DNA of 64,000 nt from Bin87 sp034420475 (GTDB taxonomy: Bacteria; Chloroflexota; Dehalococcoidia; Lucifugimonadales; UBA3495), in assembly GCA_034420475.1 (NCBI GenBank), contig DAOULH010000009.1, forward strand, positions 1 to 64,000, in the 5' to 3' direction. The position numbers and the translations under genes are program-made. How positions within the stretch are numbered: the first letter of the stretch is position 1; every line of letters starts with the position of its first letter. Shown here in pieces: positions 53,456 through 61,486 of this stretch. Below the pieces are notes generated by a model, which made no database searches, had not been told where the DNA came from, and saw only the letters and a list, made by a program, of their open reading frames with translations.

Positions 53456-55861
53456 ATGACTTCGGCGGAAGAACAACCCATCCCACCTGATCACGGTTTC
53501 CAGCGCGCTATCGGCCTGCTGGAATTCGACCAGATCCGGCTCCGCCTGGCTGAGACGACCCGCACCACCCTGGGCGGTGAGTTGGCCGCCGAACTGGTGC
53601 CTTCATCGGACCCGCGCGACATCGCGGTGCGGCAGCAGGAAACCGCCGAAGCCCGCCGGCTGCTGGATACCACCGGCGACCTGGAACTCGGCCCTGAGGA
53701 AGACCTGCGCCCGGCGGTTCAGCGCGCGCTGCTGGGCGGTGTGCTGCGCGGCGAGGAACTGCGCCACGTGGGCGCTCTGGCCGCGGCCGCCCGCTGGAAC
53801 CGGAACTCCCTGGCGCGGCGCGACGATCTGCCGGTGCTGGCGGCCATCGCCCAGAACCTGCCCGAACTGCCTGATTTGGAGAGCGCCGTCAACCGCGCCA
53901 TCGGGCCCGGCGGCGAGGTGCTGGATGAAGCGTCGCCGGACCTGGCCCGCCTCCGACGGGAATCCCGCTCGTCCTGGTCTTCACTCAACGACGTGATGCA
54001 GCGGTCGCTGCGGCGGTACCAGCGCTCCGGCGTCATCCAGGAGGATATCGTCACCGAGCGGAACGGGCGCATGGTCCTGCTCATCAAGACCGAGTTCAAG
54101 GGCCAAGCCCCGGGGATTGTCCACGACGTTTCCGACAGCGGGGCCACGGTGTTCATCGAGCCCATGCCGGCCATCGACCTGGGCAACCGCTGGCGGGAGA
54201 CCCGCCTGGCGGAGCAACGGGAAGAGGAGCGCGTGCTGCGCCAACTGTCGGAGATGGTGGGCCGGTACTCGGACGACATATCGCTGATGCTGAGCCTGCT
54301 GGCCCGACTGGACCTGGCCGCAGCCAAGGGGCGCTACGCGGCGTCGCTGCGGGCCGTGTCTCCCACCCTGCTGGGCGCCGGCGAGCCGCGGCGCATGGAG
54401 ATCACCGGGGGTCGGCACCCGCTGCTGGCGGGCGATGTCGTGCCCACCACGATCAGTATCGCCGAGGGCCGGCCGGTGCTGGTAATCACCGGCCCCAACG
54501 CCGGCGGCAAGACCGTTGCGCTGAAGACCGTGGGACTCCTGGCCATGATGGCCCACGCCGGCCTCCAGGTGCCGGCGGACGACGCGGCGCTGCCCCTGCT
54601 GGACGGCGTTTACGCCGACATCGGCGACCAGCAGAGCATTTTCGAGTCGCTGTCCACCTTCAGCAGCCACATCCGCAACCTGCAACGGATCATGGACGTT
54701 GCCACCGCCCACTCCCTGATCCTGATCGACGAGTTGGGTTCGGCGACGGACCCCGAGGAAGGTTCGGCCCTGGCCATCGCGCTGCTGTCCCACCTGCGTG
54801 ACCTGGGGGCCATGGTGGTGGCCACCACGCACCACCGGAACGTGGCGCGGTTGGCCCAAGAGGAACCGGGCATGGTCAACGCCAGCGTGGATCTGAACCC
54901 GCGCACTCTGGAACCCACTTACCGCTTGACCCACGGAGTACCGGGCCGCAGCTACGCGCTGACCATCGCCGCGCGGTTGGGCCTGCCTGAAGGGGTCATC
55001 TCCGGGGCACAATCGCACCTGGAACCGAGCCACGTGCGCACCGACCAGCTGCTGCAGGAACTTCAGGAGGAGCGGCTGACGGTCTCCGAACTGCGATTGC
55101 AGGCGGAGCAGGCGTTGAACGCGGCGCGCGCGCGCGAGCAGGAAATCGTGCAGCAACTGGAGACGGTGGAGGATACCAAGGCCCAACTGGTGGAGGATGC
55201 ACGGCGAGAACTGGCCGAGCAGATCGTGGATCTGGCCGGGCGGATCCGCCGCGCCGAGCGGTCGCTGGAGCGTTCAGCGGTGGTCGCCGATGTTCAGGCT
55301 CATGAGGCGGATTTGCGCGCGGAACGGGAACGGCTGGCGGAGGCGCAACGTGAGGTGGTATCCCCGGACTGGGCGCCGATTCCGGTGGAGCGGCCGCCGT
55401 GGTACCACGACCTGCGGGTCGGGGACCGGGTGTACATCCGCGGCGTTTCCCGTCCTGTGGAAGTGGTGTCGGCGCCGGACCAACAGCAGGAGGTCGAGGT
55501 GCTCATCGGCAGCATGAAGGCCCGGCTGCCGGTGTACCAACTGGACCGACCGGCCGACCGGCTGCACCCGGTAGCGGAGCAGGCCGGCGTGGTGTACCGC
55601 CGACCGGAGAGCAAGCGGACGCTGAGCCCCGAGGTGAACCTGCACGGGTACCGGGTCGATGAGGCGTTGAACGTGATCGACTCGCTGCTGGACGATGCCG
55701 CGCTGGAGGGCATGTCCTCGCTGAAGATCGTGCACGGCAAGGGCACCGGGGCACTGCGCCGGGCGATACGGGAGTACCTGTCCGGGCACCCGCTGGTGGC
55801 GGCTACGGAGCCGGGCGAGGGTGGCTCGGCCGCGGGTGTTACGGTAGTGCAGTTGCGGTAG
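53456..55861 (+). CDS. mutS2: MutS2 family ATPase / Smr-domain protein
   Basis: Protein of 801 residues from the ATG at 53456 (a GTG at 53426 would precede the promoter box). N-terminal block FDQIRLRLAETT, core and clamp domains, Walker A GPNAGGKTV, Walker B LILIDELGSATDPEEGSAL, then a long coiled coil (about residues 520-640) and a C-terminal Smr domain with VNLHGYRVDEAL and KIVHGKGTGALRRAIREYL. MutS2 limits recombination and, in Bacillus, splits collided ribosomes (then called RqcU). No MutS1-type mismatch domain is present. The nearby VLRF1 ribosome-rescue gene makes the latter role worth noting. Confidence 0.95.
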   Translation: MTSAEEQPIPPDHGFQRAIGLLEFDQIRLRLAETTRTTLGGELAAELVPSSDPRDIAVRQQETAEARRLLDTTGDLELGPEEDLRPAVQRALLGGVLRGEELRHVGALAAAARWNRNSLARRDDLPVLAAIAQNLPELPDLESAVNRAIGPGGEVLDEASPDLARLRRESRSSWSSLNDVMQRSLRRYQRSGVIQEDIVTERNGRMVLLIKTEFKGQAPGIVHDVSDSGATVFIEPMPAIDLGNRWRETRLAEQREEERVLRQLSEMVGRYSDDISLMLSLLARLDLAAAKGRYAASLRAVSPTLLGAGEPRRMEITGGRHPLLAGDVVPTTISIAEGRPVLVITGPNAGGKTVALKTVGLLAMMAHAGLQVPADDAALPLLDGVYADIGDQQSIFESLSTFSSHIRNLQRIMDVATAHSLILIDELGSATDPEEGSALAIALLSHLRDLGAMVVATTHHRNVARLAQEEPGMVNASVDLNPRTLEPTYRLTHGVPGRSYALTIAARLGLPEGVISGAQSHLEPSHVRTDQLLQELQEERLTVSELRLQAEQALNAARAREQEIVQQLETVEDTKAQLVEDARRELAEQIVDLAGRIRRAERSLERSAVVADVQAHEADLRAERERLAEAQREVVSPDWAPIPVERPPWYHDLRVGDRVYIRGVSRPVEVVSAPDQQQEVEVLIGSMKARLPVYQLDRPADRLHPVAEQAGVVYRRPESKRTLSPEVNLHGYRVDEALNVIDSLLDDAALEGMSSLKIVHGKGTGALRRAIREYLSGHPLVAATEPGEGGSAAGVTVVQLR

Positions 55862-55868
55862 CACGAGG

Positions 55869-56028
55869 GTAACTGTTCAGACTTCAAGAGTTTGTCATTG
55901 CGAGGCGCTTGCGCCGTGGCAATCTCGACGCCGCAGCAGGAACGTCTGCCCTGAAGAATTCCCTTGCTCTAACGGGATTGCCGCGCTGCGCTCGCAATGA
56001 CACTCTCCCGGCAACTCTGAACAGTTAC
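55869..56028. repeat. MITE-like dispersed repeat, copy C with perfect terminal inverted repeats
   Basis: A 160-bp element bounded by GTAACTGTTCAGA (55869-55881) and its perfect inverse TCTGAACAGTTAC (56016-56028). Inside, the arms TCATTGCGAGGCGC and GCGCTCGCAATGA, and GGCAATCTCG with CGGGATTGCC, can pair to form a long hairpin. No open frame. It begins eight bases after the mutS2 stop. No clear target-site duplication was seen. Confidence 0.9.
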
Positions 56029-56108
56029 GCACGCAGCCTACGCTTGACATCCCTGATGGGCTGGAATAACGTTGCGCCACAACACGAGACCTTCCAGGAG
56101 GTAATGAT

Positions 56109-56588
56109 ATGGCCCAGATTGGCGGACTTGGACACGTTGGCATCTACGCCACCGATTTGATGAAGATGCGCGATTTTTACAGCCGGGTGCTGGGGCTGAA
56201 AATAGCGGACGAGGACCTGGAACAGCGGCGCATGGTTTTCATGAGCTCCGACCCGGTGGCCGAGCACCACGAGTTCGTGCTGATGGAAGGCCGCGTCACC
56301 TCCGACGACGCCAAGGTGATCCAGCAGATTTCCTTCGCGGTCCCGTCCATCCAGGATATGCGCGAGTTCAAGGAACGCATCGACGCCGAGAACTGCACCA
56401 TCGACCGGATCGTCAGCCACGGCAACGCCTTTGGCATGTACTTCTTCGATCCGGAAGGGAACCGCATCGAGCTGTACTACAAGACCGGCTTCCCGGTTCC
56501 GCAGCCCCACGGCGATCCGCTGGACCTCAGCCGCAGCGACGAAGAGTTGCTGGACGAGGCCAAGGAACTGCTGCACACCAAGCGCTAA
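56109..56588 (+). CDS. VOC-family metalloenzyme (glyoxalase / extradiol dioxygenase-like)
   Basis: Protein of 159 residues, vicinal oxygen chelate fold. N-terminal metal ligand His in GLGHVGIYATDL, second His in EHHEFVLMEG and Glu in FFDPEGNRIELYYKTG, the set expected for 2,3-dihydroxybiphenyl or catechol 2,3-dioxygenase-like proteins. It is short (one beta-alpha-beta-beta-beta pair), so it probably dimerises. AGGAGGTAATGAT is an excellent ribosome binding site. The substrate is unknown. Confidence 0.92.
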   Translation: MAQIGGLGHVGIYATDLMKMRDFYSRVLGLKIADEDLEQRRMVFMSSDPVAEHHEFVLMEGRVTSDDAKVIQQISFAVPSIQDMREFKERIDAENCTIDRIVSHGNAFGMYFFDPEGNRIELYYKTGFPVPQPHGDPLDLSRSDEELLDEAKELLHTKR

Positions 56589-57032
56589 TCGGATAGCGCG
56601 GAGACATCGCCGCCGCTGCTGGACCATCGGCAGCGGCGGTCTTGCTATTAAACCTACCGATGACTTTCCGCGAACCCTTGCCGGAGGGTTGTCCACCGGC
56701 TGAAGCGGTGGAAATAACGGAGCCTCTCGTTGTATATCGCATTGTACGGCATGACCCGCCCCGGATACCGACTTCAGGTCGCAACGCGCGATGTTTCCCG
56801 ACCGCCACTTTCCCAGTGTTTCCGAGTGTCAAGCGCGCGGTCTTTCGGTCCATGACGATATCAGAGAGTCGCAGTTGCTACTAAATTTGAGAAGCTTCCG
56901 CGGTTGTGCAATTTGTCAGGTGAATTTGGGCCTTGGCGCCGGGTACATTCAACGCACGGGCCGGCGTTCGCATTTCAACTGGTGGCCGCTGGCTGATTAC
57001 GATATCGCGGCTAACTGCCTGGCGGTGGCGTT
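56589..57032. other. 444-bp region with terminator and a possible small gene
   Basis: Begins with a terminator-like hairpin (56610-56646). The rest is AT-richer than the flanks and contains a weak open frame (56791-57036) coupled to the next gene. Nothing else was recognised. Confidence 0.45.
56610..56646 (+). terminator. Probable terminator after the VOC gene
   Basis: CCGCCGCTGC (56610-56619) pairs perfectly with GCAGCGGCGG (56630-56639) across a ten-base loop, followed by TCTTGCT, a weak T-rich tail, 22 bases after the stop. Confidence 0.6.
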
Positions 57033-57036
57033 ATGA
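56791..57036 (+). CDS. Possible small protein, 81 residues, unknown
   Basis: No family recognised and the codon use is not clearly coding. The only support is a four-base stop/start overlap (ATGA, 57033-57036) with the DUF6575-like gene and a plausible C-terminal stretch HFNWWPLADYDIAANCLAVAL. It may be a real coupled gene, a truncated remnant or chance. Confidence 0.25.
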   Translation: MFPDRHFPSVSECQARGLSVHDDIRESQLLLNLRSFRGCAICQVNLGLGAGYIQRTGRRSHFNWWPLADYDIAANCLAVAL

Positions 57037-57419
57037 AAACAGCACAACTTACGGCAACCCTTTTGTACTACGACGGCGTCCAGGTGTTTGAGGGCCGGGA
57101 TGACAGCGGAAGCTGCTATCTGGGGGCGCTGGTTGACTCGGAACCGGATGCCGACCGCTATCTGATAACGGGCGTGTCGCCGGAACAGTTATGCGAGTTG
57201 AGGGTGTGCAGGTGCGATTTACGCGCCGTGCTGCTGGAATGCTCATACGGCGGCTGGTATCTGGCTCGCGTGGGCGATGGCTTTGCGTCTCCTTTTGCGC
57301 TGGAGCGTCAGCAGGGCGCGTTGCTTGACCATGATTATCTCCCGGAAGATGGAGTTCTGTTGGCTGATGATGGAAGCGACAGCGCAGCGATGAAACCGTC
57401 CGTCAATGAGGCCGTTTGA
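57033..57419 (+). CDS. DUF6575-like protein
   Basis: Protein of 128 residues. The N-terminal pattern LYYDGVQVFEGRDDSGSCYLG...YLITGVSPEQLCEL resembles DUF6575 proteins, small soluble proteins of unknown function found near toxin-antitoxin-like or mobile contexts. The middle block CDLRAVLLE also matches the family style. No catalytic motif is apparent. It is divergent in composition from neighbours (lower GC). The start overlaps the preceding open frame by four bases. Confidence 0.55.
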   Translation: MKTAQLTATLLYYDGVQVFEGRDDSGSCYLGALVDSEPDADRYLITGVSPEQLCELRVCRCDLRAVLLECSYGGWYLARVGDGFASPFALERQQGALLDHDYLPEDGVLLADDGSDSAAMKPSVNEAV

Positions 57420-57469
57420 GAGAATCCGGCCGGTAGCAGAACGCAAATACCTCGACTATTCCAGCCACA

Positions 57470-58741
57470 ATGAGCGCATTATCCGGCCCGGTTGCCTATG
57501 CCGATCTGCCGCGACGGTATCACCGGTGGAAGTGGCAGGTGCTGGTGTCTTTCTGCGCCTTCTACCTGTTCGTCTATACGGGGAGGTTCAATTTCTGGCC
57601 CACGTCGCCCTTGATCAAGGACGACCTGCAGCTGACCAACATCGAGATCGGCATCATCAACGCGATGCTGCTGTGGGGGTTCATGCTGGGCGACCTGGTG
57701 CACGGGCGGATGTCGGAAGCCTACGGGCTGCGGCTGTGGGTGACGCTGGGCGCGGTGTTCACGACGGTGTTCAACTGGGCCACGTCCTTTGGCACGTCGG
57801 CGGTGACCATGGCCATCCCGTGGGCACTGGCCGGGTTCGTGAACGCCGCCTGCTGGTCGCCGGCGATCAGCATGATCAGCCAGTGGTGGCCCCGCCGGGA
57901 GCGCGGCATCGCCATGGGCTTCGTAGGAACCGTGAGCGGCGGGGCGATGCTGCTGATGTGGTGGCTGAGCAGCTGGGTGGCGGCAGAGTGGGGTTGGCGG
58001 GCCGCCTTCCGCTACCCGCCGCTGATCATCATGGTGCTGGGGGTGGCATTCTACTTCCTGACCCGGGACCGACCCCGCGACGTGGGACTGCCCGAGTACA
58101 TCGAGGAGGATGAGATTTCGGCGGCGCCGGAGGCGGTGGACGACGCGAGGCTCAGGGGGTTTGGACCCTACAAAGTGCTGCTGACGAACTCGCGGTTCCA
58201 GCTGGCGTGTCACGTGAAGGGACTGGAGAACGTGGCGCGCTACGGGCTGACCACGTGGGTCCCCCTGTACTACTTCGAGGCCGGCGGGCTGGACATCACG
58301 CAGACCGTGCTGATCACCTTTCTGCTGCCGCTGGGATACCTGATCGCGCCGCCGTTGTCGGGCTTTATATCGGACCGGCTGCTGGGGAGCCGGCGAAGGC
58401 CGCTGGTAATCGCCTCCTGCTTCCTGTCGGCGGCGGCCCTGGTGGCGATTGCGGCAGCACCACCGTCCAACGCGTGGCTGGGCGCGGGCCTGATGCTGTG
58501 GGGCGGCATCAGCATGGGGGTGTCGCTGATCTCGACCATCTCCGTTGACCTGTCGGGACGGAAGATGGCGGCCACGGGCGCCGGCGTGCTGGACGCCCAC
58601 GGCTACCTGTACGCGGGGGCGCAGGCTCTGATCTTCAGCGTGCTGCTGGACATGACGGGCAGCCCGTGGCCGATAGTGTTCCTGGCCATGGCGGCGACGC
58701 GGCTGATCTCGGCGGCGATGATCAGCCGGGTGCGGGTTTAG
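57470..58741 (+). CDS. MFS transporter, organophosphate-antiporter-like
   Basis: Protein of 423 residues with 12 membrane helices. The N-terminal block YRWKWQVL-type sequence followed by FCAFYLFVYTGRFNFWPTSPLIKDDL, the LVHGRMSEAYGLRLWV loop and SQWWPRRERGIAMGFVGT match the GlpT/UhpT/SMCT-like branch of the MFS. The basic residues expected for phosphate ester binding were not all identified, so glycerol-3-phosphate should not be assumed; a monocarboxylate or other organic anion is possible. The ATG lies 50 bp after the DUF6575-like stop. Confidence 0.88.
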   Translation: MSALSGPVAYADLPRRYHRWKWQVLVSFCAFYLFVYTGRFNFWPTSPLIKDDLQLTNIEIGIINAMLLWGFMLGDLVHGRMSEAYGLRLWVTLGAVFTTVFNWATSFGTSAVTMAIPWALAGFVNAACWSPAISMISQWWPRRERGIAMGFVGTVSGGAMLLMWWLSSWVAAEWGWRAAFRYPPLIIMVLGVAFYFLTRDRPRDVGLPEYIEEDEISAAPEAVDDARLRGFGPYKVLLTNSRFQLACHVKGLENVARYGLTTWVPLYYFEAGGLDITQTVLITFLLPLGYLIAPPLSGFISDRLLGSRRRPLVIASCFLSAAALVAIAAAPPSNAWLGAGLMLWGGISMGVSLISTISVDLSGRKMAATGAGVLDAHGYLYAGAQALIFSVLLDMTGSPWPIVFLAMAATRLISAAMISRVRV

Positions 58742-58768
58742 AACTCGGGCACAGGCGTACTCATCTTT

Positions 58769-58890
58769 TTTACATGGATGCACAGGATGGACAGGATTTG
58801 ATTGATTATTGTCAGCGCTCCGGCATCCGGGACGCTGCTGTGATCGAAACGCCGCGACGGTATCGCCGGCATCCTGTGCATCCATGTAAA
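58769..58890. repeat. ATGGATG-type dispersed inverted repeat, copy with 21-bp perfect arms
   Basis: TTTACATGGATGCACAGGAT(G) at 58769-58789 and its exact inverse at 58870-58890, 80 bases apart. The pairing continues imperfectly outward through T-rich/A-rich flanks to CTCAT/ATGAG. The same arms recur diverged at 53152-53326. It lies between the MFS and hydrolase genes. Confidence 0.8.
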
Positions 58891-58920
58891 AGAAAAAATG
58901 AGCACGCGTGAGGCGGGGGC

Positions 58921-60099
58921 ATGTTGAGGACCCTGGGACGGATTGCTTACCGCTGCTACCTGATCGGCATCGTGGCCGGCGTCGCGATTGTCGCCGTGTT
59001 GACGCTGTTCAGGCCGGCAGGCACGGCCATCCACACCGCCGCGTTCGCCGCCCAGGTGCTGCCGTCTCCGGTGAAGGTTCAACCCTGGATCACCGTCGAA
59101 CCGGAACGCCGGGAAATAACGTTCCGGCGGGACGACGGTACGGAAGGCGAGGCCGACGTGTACGTGATTCCCGACGGGAAACGGCGGGCCGGCGTGCTGA
59201 TTTTCCTGGGGGCCAACGCGGCGGGCGCGGACGACCCGGACGTGATCAACCTGGGGCAGGCGCTGGCGCGGACCGGCTTTGCGGCGATGTTCTACTGGTC
59301 GCCGACCATGGGGGAGCGGGCGCAGATCGACGCCGGGGAGATCGGCAACCTGGTGGCGGCCTTACGGCACCTGCGCGAAGAGGACTACGTCGATCCGGAG
59401 CGGGTTGGGCTGGCCGGTTTCTCCGTGGGAGCGTCCTTCGCGCTGGTGGCGGCGGCCGACCCGCGGATCGCTGACGACATCGCCTTCGTCAACGCTTTCG
59501 GCGGGTACTATGACACGGCCGGCCTGGTGGTCCAAATTGCAGCGGGGCAGGCTATTAGCGAAGGCGGGGCGACGCATTGGGATGTGGACCGACTGACGCG
59601 GCGCGTTTACAACAACATGCTGATCGATTCCATAGACGACCCGGCGCATCAGGAAGCGGCGAGGGCCATTGCCGGGGGCAGCGGGTACGGCACCAATGAG
59701 CGGGTTCCCTTGTCCACGGAGGCGGCGTTCGCCCTGCTGTCGGGTGTGGAGTACGTTGGGCAGGCGAGATGGCGTTACGCCCAACTGACCGAAGACTTCC
59801 GGGCCGAGGTTGATTCGATTGCGCCTTCGCACCACGTGGGGCAGTGGAGCGCGAACACGGCGATGCGGGTGATGCACGACGTGGGGGACCCGCTGATCCC
59901 GGTGGGGGAGTCGCGGCGGCTGGTGGATGCCCTGCGGGAGCAGCGGCCGGACATGGAGGTTTATTACACCGAAACAGATATCTTCCGGCACGTGAGGCCG
60001 GATGCCAACCGCGATCTCAAGTCGCTGCTGCAGGGGGCCGGGCAACTGTTCCGCCACATGTTCCACATCGTGGCGGTGGCGCGGCAGCCGGCGGGCTAA
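58921..60099 (+). CDS. Membrane-anchored alpha/beta hydrolase (dienelactone hydrolase-like)
   Basis: Protein of 392 residues. An N-terminal membrane segment (about 12-32) is followed by an alpha/beta hydrolase domain from about residue 55: LIFLGANAAGADDPDV oxyanion region, nucleophile Ser in GLAGFSVGASFAL, Asp in DVGDPLIPVGES and His in FRHVRPD. Probably faces outside the membrane. The substrate is unknown. It overlaps the end of the convergent Uma2 gene by four bases. Confidence 0.85.
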   Translation: MLRTLGRIAYRCYLIGIVAGVAIVAVLTLFRPAGTAIHTAAFAAQVLPSPVKVQPWITVEPERREITFRRDDGTEGEADVYVIPDGKRRAGVLIFLGANAAGADDPDVINLGQALARTGFAAMFYWSPTMGERAQIDAGEIGNLVAALRHLREEDYVDPERVGLAGFSVGASFALVAAADPRIADDIAFVNAFGGYYDTAGLVVQIAAGQAISEGGATHWDVDRLTRRVYNNMLIDSIDDPAHQEAARAIAGGSGYGTNERVPLSTEAAFALLSGVEYVGQARWRYAQLTEDFRAEVDSIAPSHHVGQWSANTAMRVMHDVGDPLIPVGESRRLVDALREQRPDMEVYYTETDIFRHVRPDANRDLKSLLQGAGQLFRHMFHIVAVARQPAG

Positions 60100-60875
60100 T
60101 CGCCGTTGGGCGGCGTGATGCCGTGTTCCCGGAGCAATCGCTCCAACATGGCTGCGCGGTCCTCGGCGGTGTGCGCCCGTTCCTCCGCAGACTCGGCGCG
60201 GTCTTCTGCGAACTGGGCGCGGTCCTCGGCGATCTGTCTTGCGGCTATTTCCTCCCGGAGGTTTCTCAGCCAGGTTTGGCTGACCGGATCGAACATCCTC
60301 AAAGCGCCATCTTGCGCAAACAAGTCCAGCCCCAGCACGGAGCTGTATCCTCGCAACGTTCCATCCTCATGCGAGATGGTGATGGGCTCGTACTCGCCGG
60401 CTGCGTTCAGCCGCTCTCCGATCAGCACCCGCTGGGCGACCTGGCCGCGGTTGTTGTCGAAACGCCAGTACTCGGTGACTCCCATTGCGGCGTAGATGTC
60501 CCGCTTTTCGGTGGCGTCCCGACGCCAGGTGTTGGGAGAGGCGATTTCAAGCACGAAATCGGGCGGCTTGCCTTCGCGCCAGGTGAAGTAAGAAAGGCGC
60601 TCACGATCTTTAACGCCGAAGGACACCAGGACATCCGGCGCCACCTTACGGTTGGGGTTGTTCATCTCGTAATAGACGAATATATCGGCCGACACGTACA
60701 CGTCCGGGCGGTCGGCGTAGTGTTGGATCAGGGACTCGCTGACGTCGATCATGACGCGGCGTTGGCGGTCGTCTTCGGCCATGGGTTCATCATCCGAGTC
60801 GGGGTAGAAGATGTTGGGATCTTCTTCCGGGACGCGGGGAGTGTCGTAGTCCAATCCAAAGGGCTGAGTAACCAT
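60096..60875 (-). CDS. Uma2 family protein with C-terminal coiled coil
   Basis: Protein of 259 residues. The Uma2 core is present, RKVAPDVLVSFG (Asp), PPDFVLEIASPNT and KRDIYAAMGVTEYWRFD; the third residue of the ExK motif is Ala here (EIA). After residue 200 it adds a coiled coil made of near-repeats AEDRAQF, AEDRAES, AEERAHT, AEDRAAM, a form known from long Uma2 variants. It is unrelated in detail to the 11105-12781 triplet. Confidence 0.85.
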   Translation of the reverse strand: MVTQPFGLDYDTPRVPEEDPNIFYPDSDDEPMAEDDRQRRVMIDVSESLIQHYADRPDVYVSADIFVYYEMNNPNRKVAPDVLVSFGVKDRERLSYFTWREGKPPDFVLEIASPNTWRRDATEKRDIYAAMGVTEYWRFDNNRGQVAQRVLIGERLNAAGEYEPITISHEDGTLRGYSSVLGLDLFAQDGALRMFDPVSQTWLRNLREEIAARQIAEDRAQFAEDRAESAEERAHTAEDRAAMLERLLREHGITPPNGD

Positions 60876-60903
60876 GAGCGTAACGCTCCCAGAGGTAGTC
60901 GCG

Positions 60904-61254
60904 TCAGTTGCGGTTCTTCAGGCGCTCGAGCTGCTGGACGGTGCCGGGGAGTTTCCAGTCGACGTAGAGCAGGACATGTTCCTTGATGGCCTCTTCGTGG
61001 ACGCGGCAGGAGAAGCAGGCGCGGTCGATGCACAGGCCGTGACGAGGCCGGAGAGCCTCGCGGAGGGAGGTCAGTTGGTCGGCGAGGTCGGCGTCGATGG
61101 GTTGCCCTTGCTGGGCGCGCAGCAGCAGGACGTCCATCTGCTCGGCGAGGCGCTCCAGCAGTTCGTTGTAACGCTGGAGGCCCTGTTCCACGAAGTTGCG
61201 CGGTTCCGTGGCCGTGAAGTAGGGGATCATCTGCATGTCGGGGACGTCAGCCAT
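60904..61254 (-). CDS. Hypothetical protein, 116 residues, with Cys-rich segment
   Basis: No family recognised. Mostly helical, with a segment CIDRACFSCRVHEEAIKEH holding C-x5-C-x2-C-x2-H, a possible metal site. It is 28 bp downstream of the coiled-coil Uma2 gene on the same strand and might be co-transcribed with it. It starts at an ATG, with no strong RBS. Confidence 0.55.
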   Translation of the reverse strand: MADVPDMQMIPYFTATEPRNFVEQGLQRYNELLERLAEQMDVLLLRAQQGQPIDADLADQLTSLREALRPRHGLCIDRACFSCRVHEEAIKEHVLLYVDWKLPGTVQQLERLKNRN

Positions 61255-61400
61255 GGTGCACCTGTGTCTGCTGTCGTGGCGCGGTCAGCCTGTTGGGGCT
61301 ACTGTAACACACGGCCCGGTGCGCGCCGCATGGTCTCTTTTGGCGACCGTGGGGCGCATTGAGACCCGGGGCGCTGTGCCCGGTGAGGCGCCAGTTATCC

Positions 61401-61433
61401 CGACGAGATTGCCGCGCTGCGCTCGCAATGACA
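61401..61433. repeat. Half copy of the dispersed palindromic repeat
   Basis: Only the right arm, CGACGAGATTGCCGCGCTGC then GCTCGCAATGACA, is present. It lies in the 232-bp gap between the 60904 gene and the DUF1385 gene; the left arm and terminal repeats are missing. Confidence 0.65.
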
Positions 61434-61486
61434 GGCTTTCCAACGCGGATGGGCAGGAATGGGCGGGGCAAAATGATTATTCGCCC

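Noticed and set aside
53981..55186. Minus-strand frame of 401 codons inside mutS2.
   Set aside because: Shadow of mutS2; His/Gln/Arg-rich translation with no motif.
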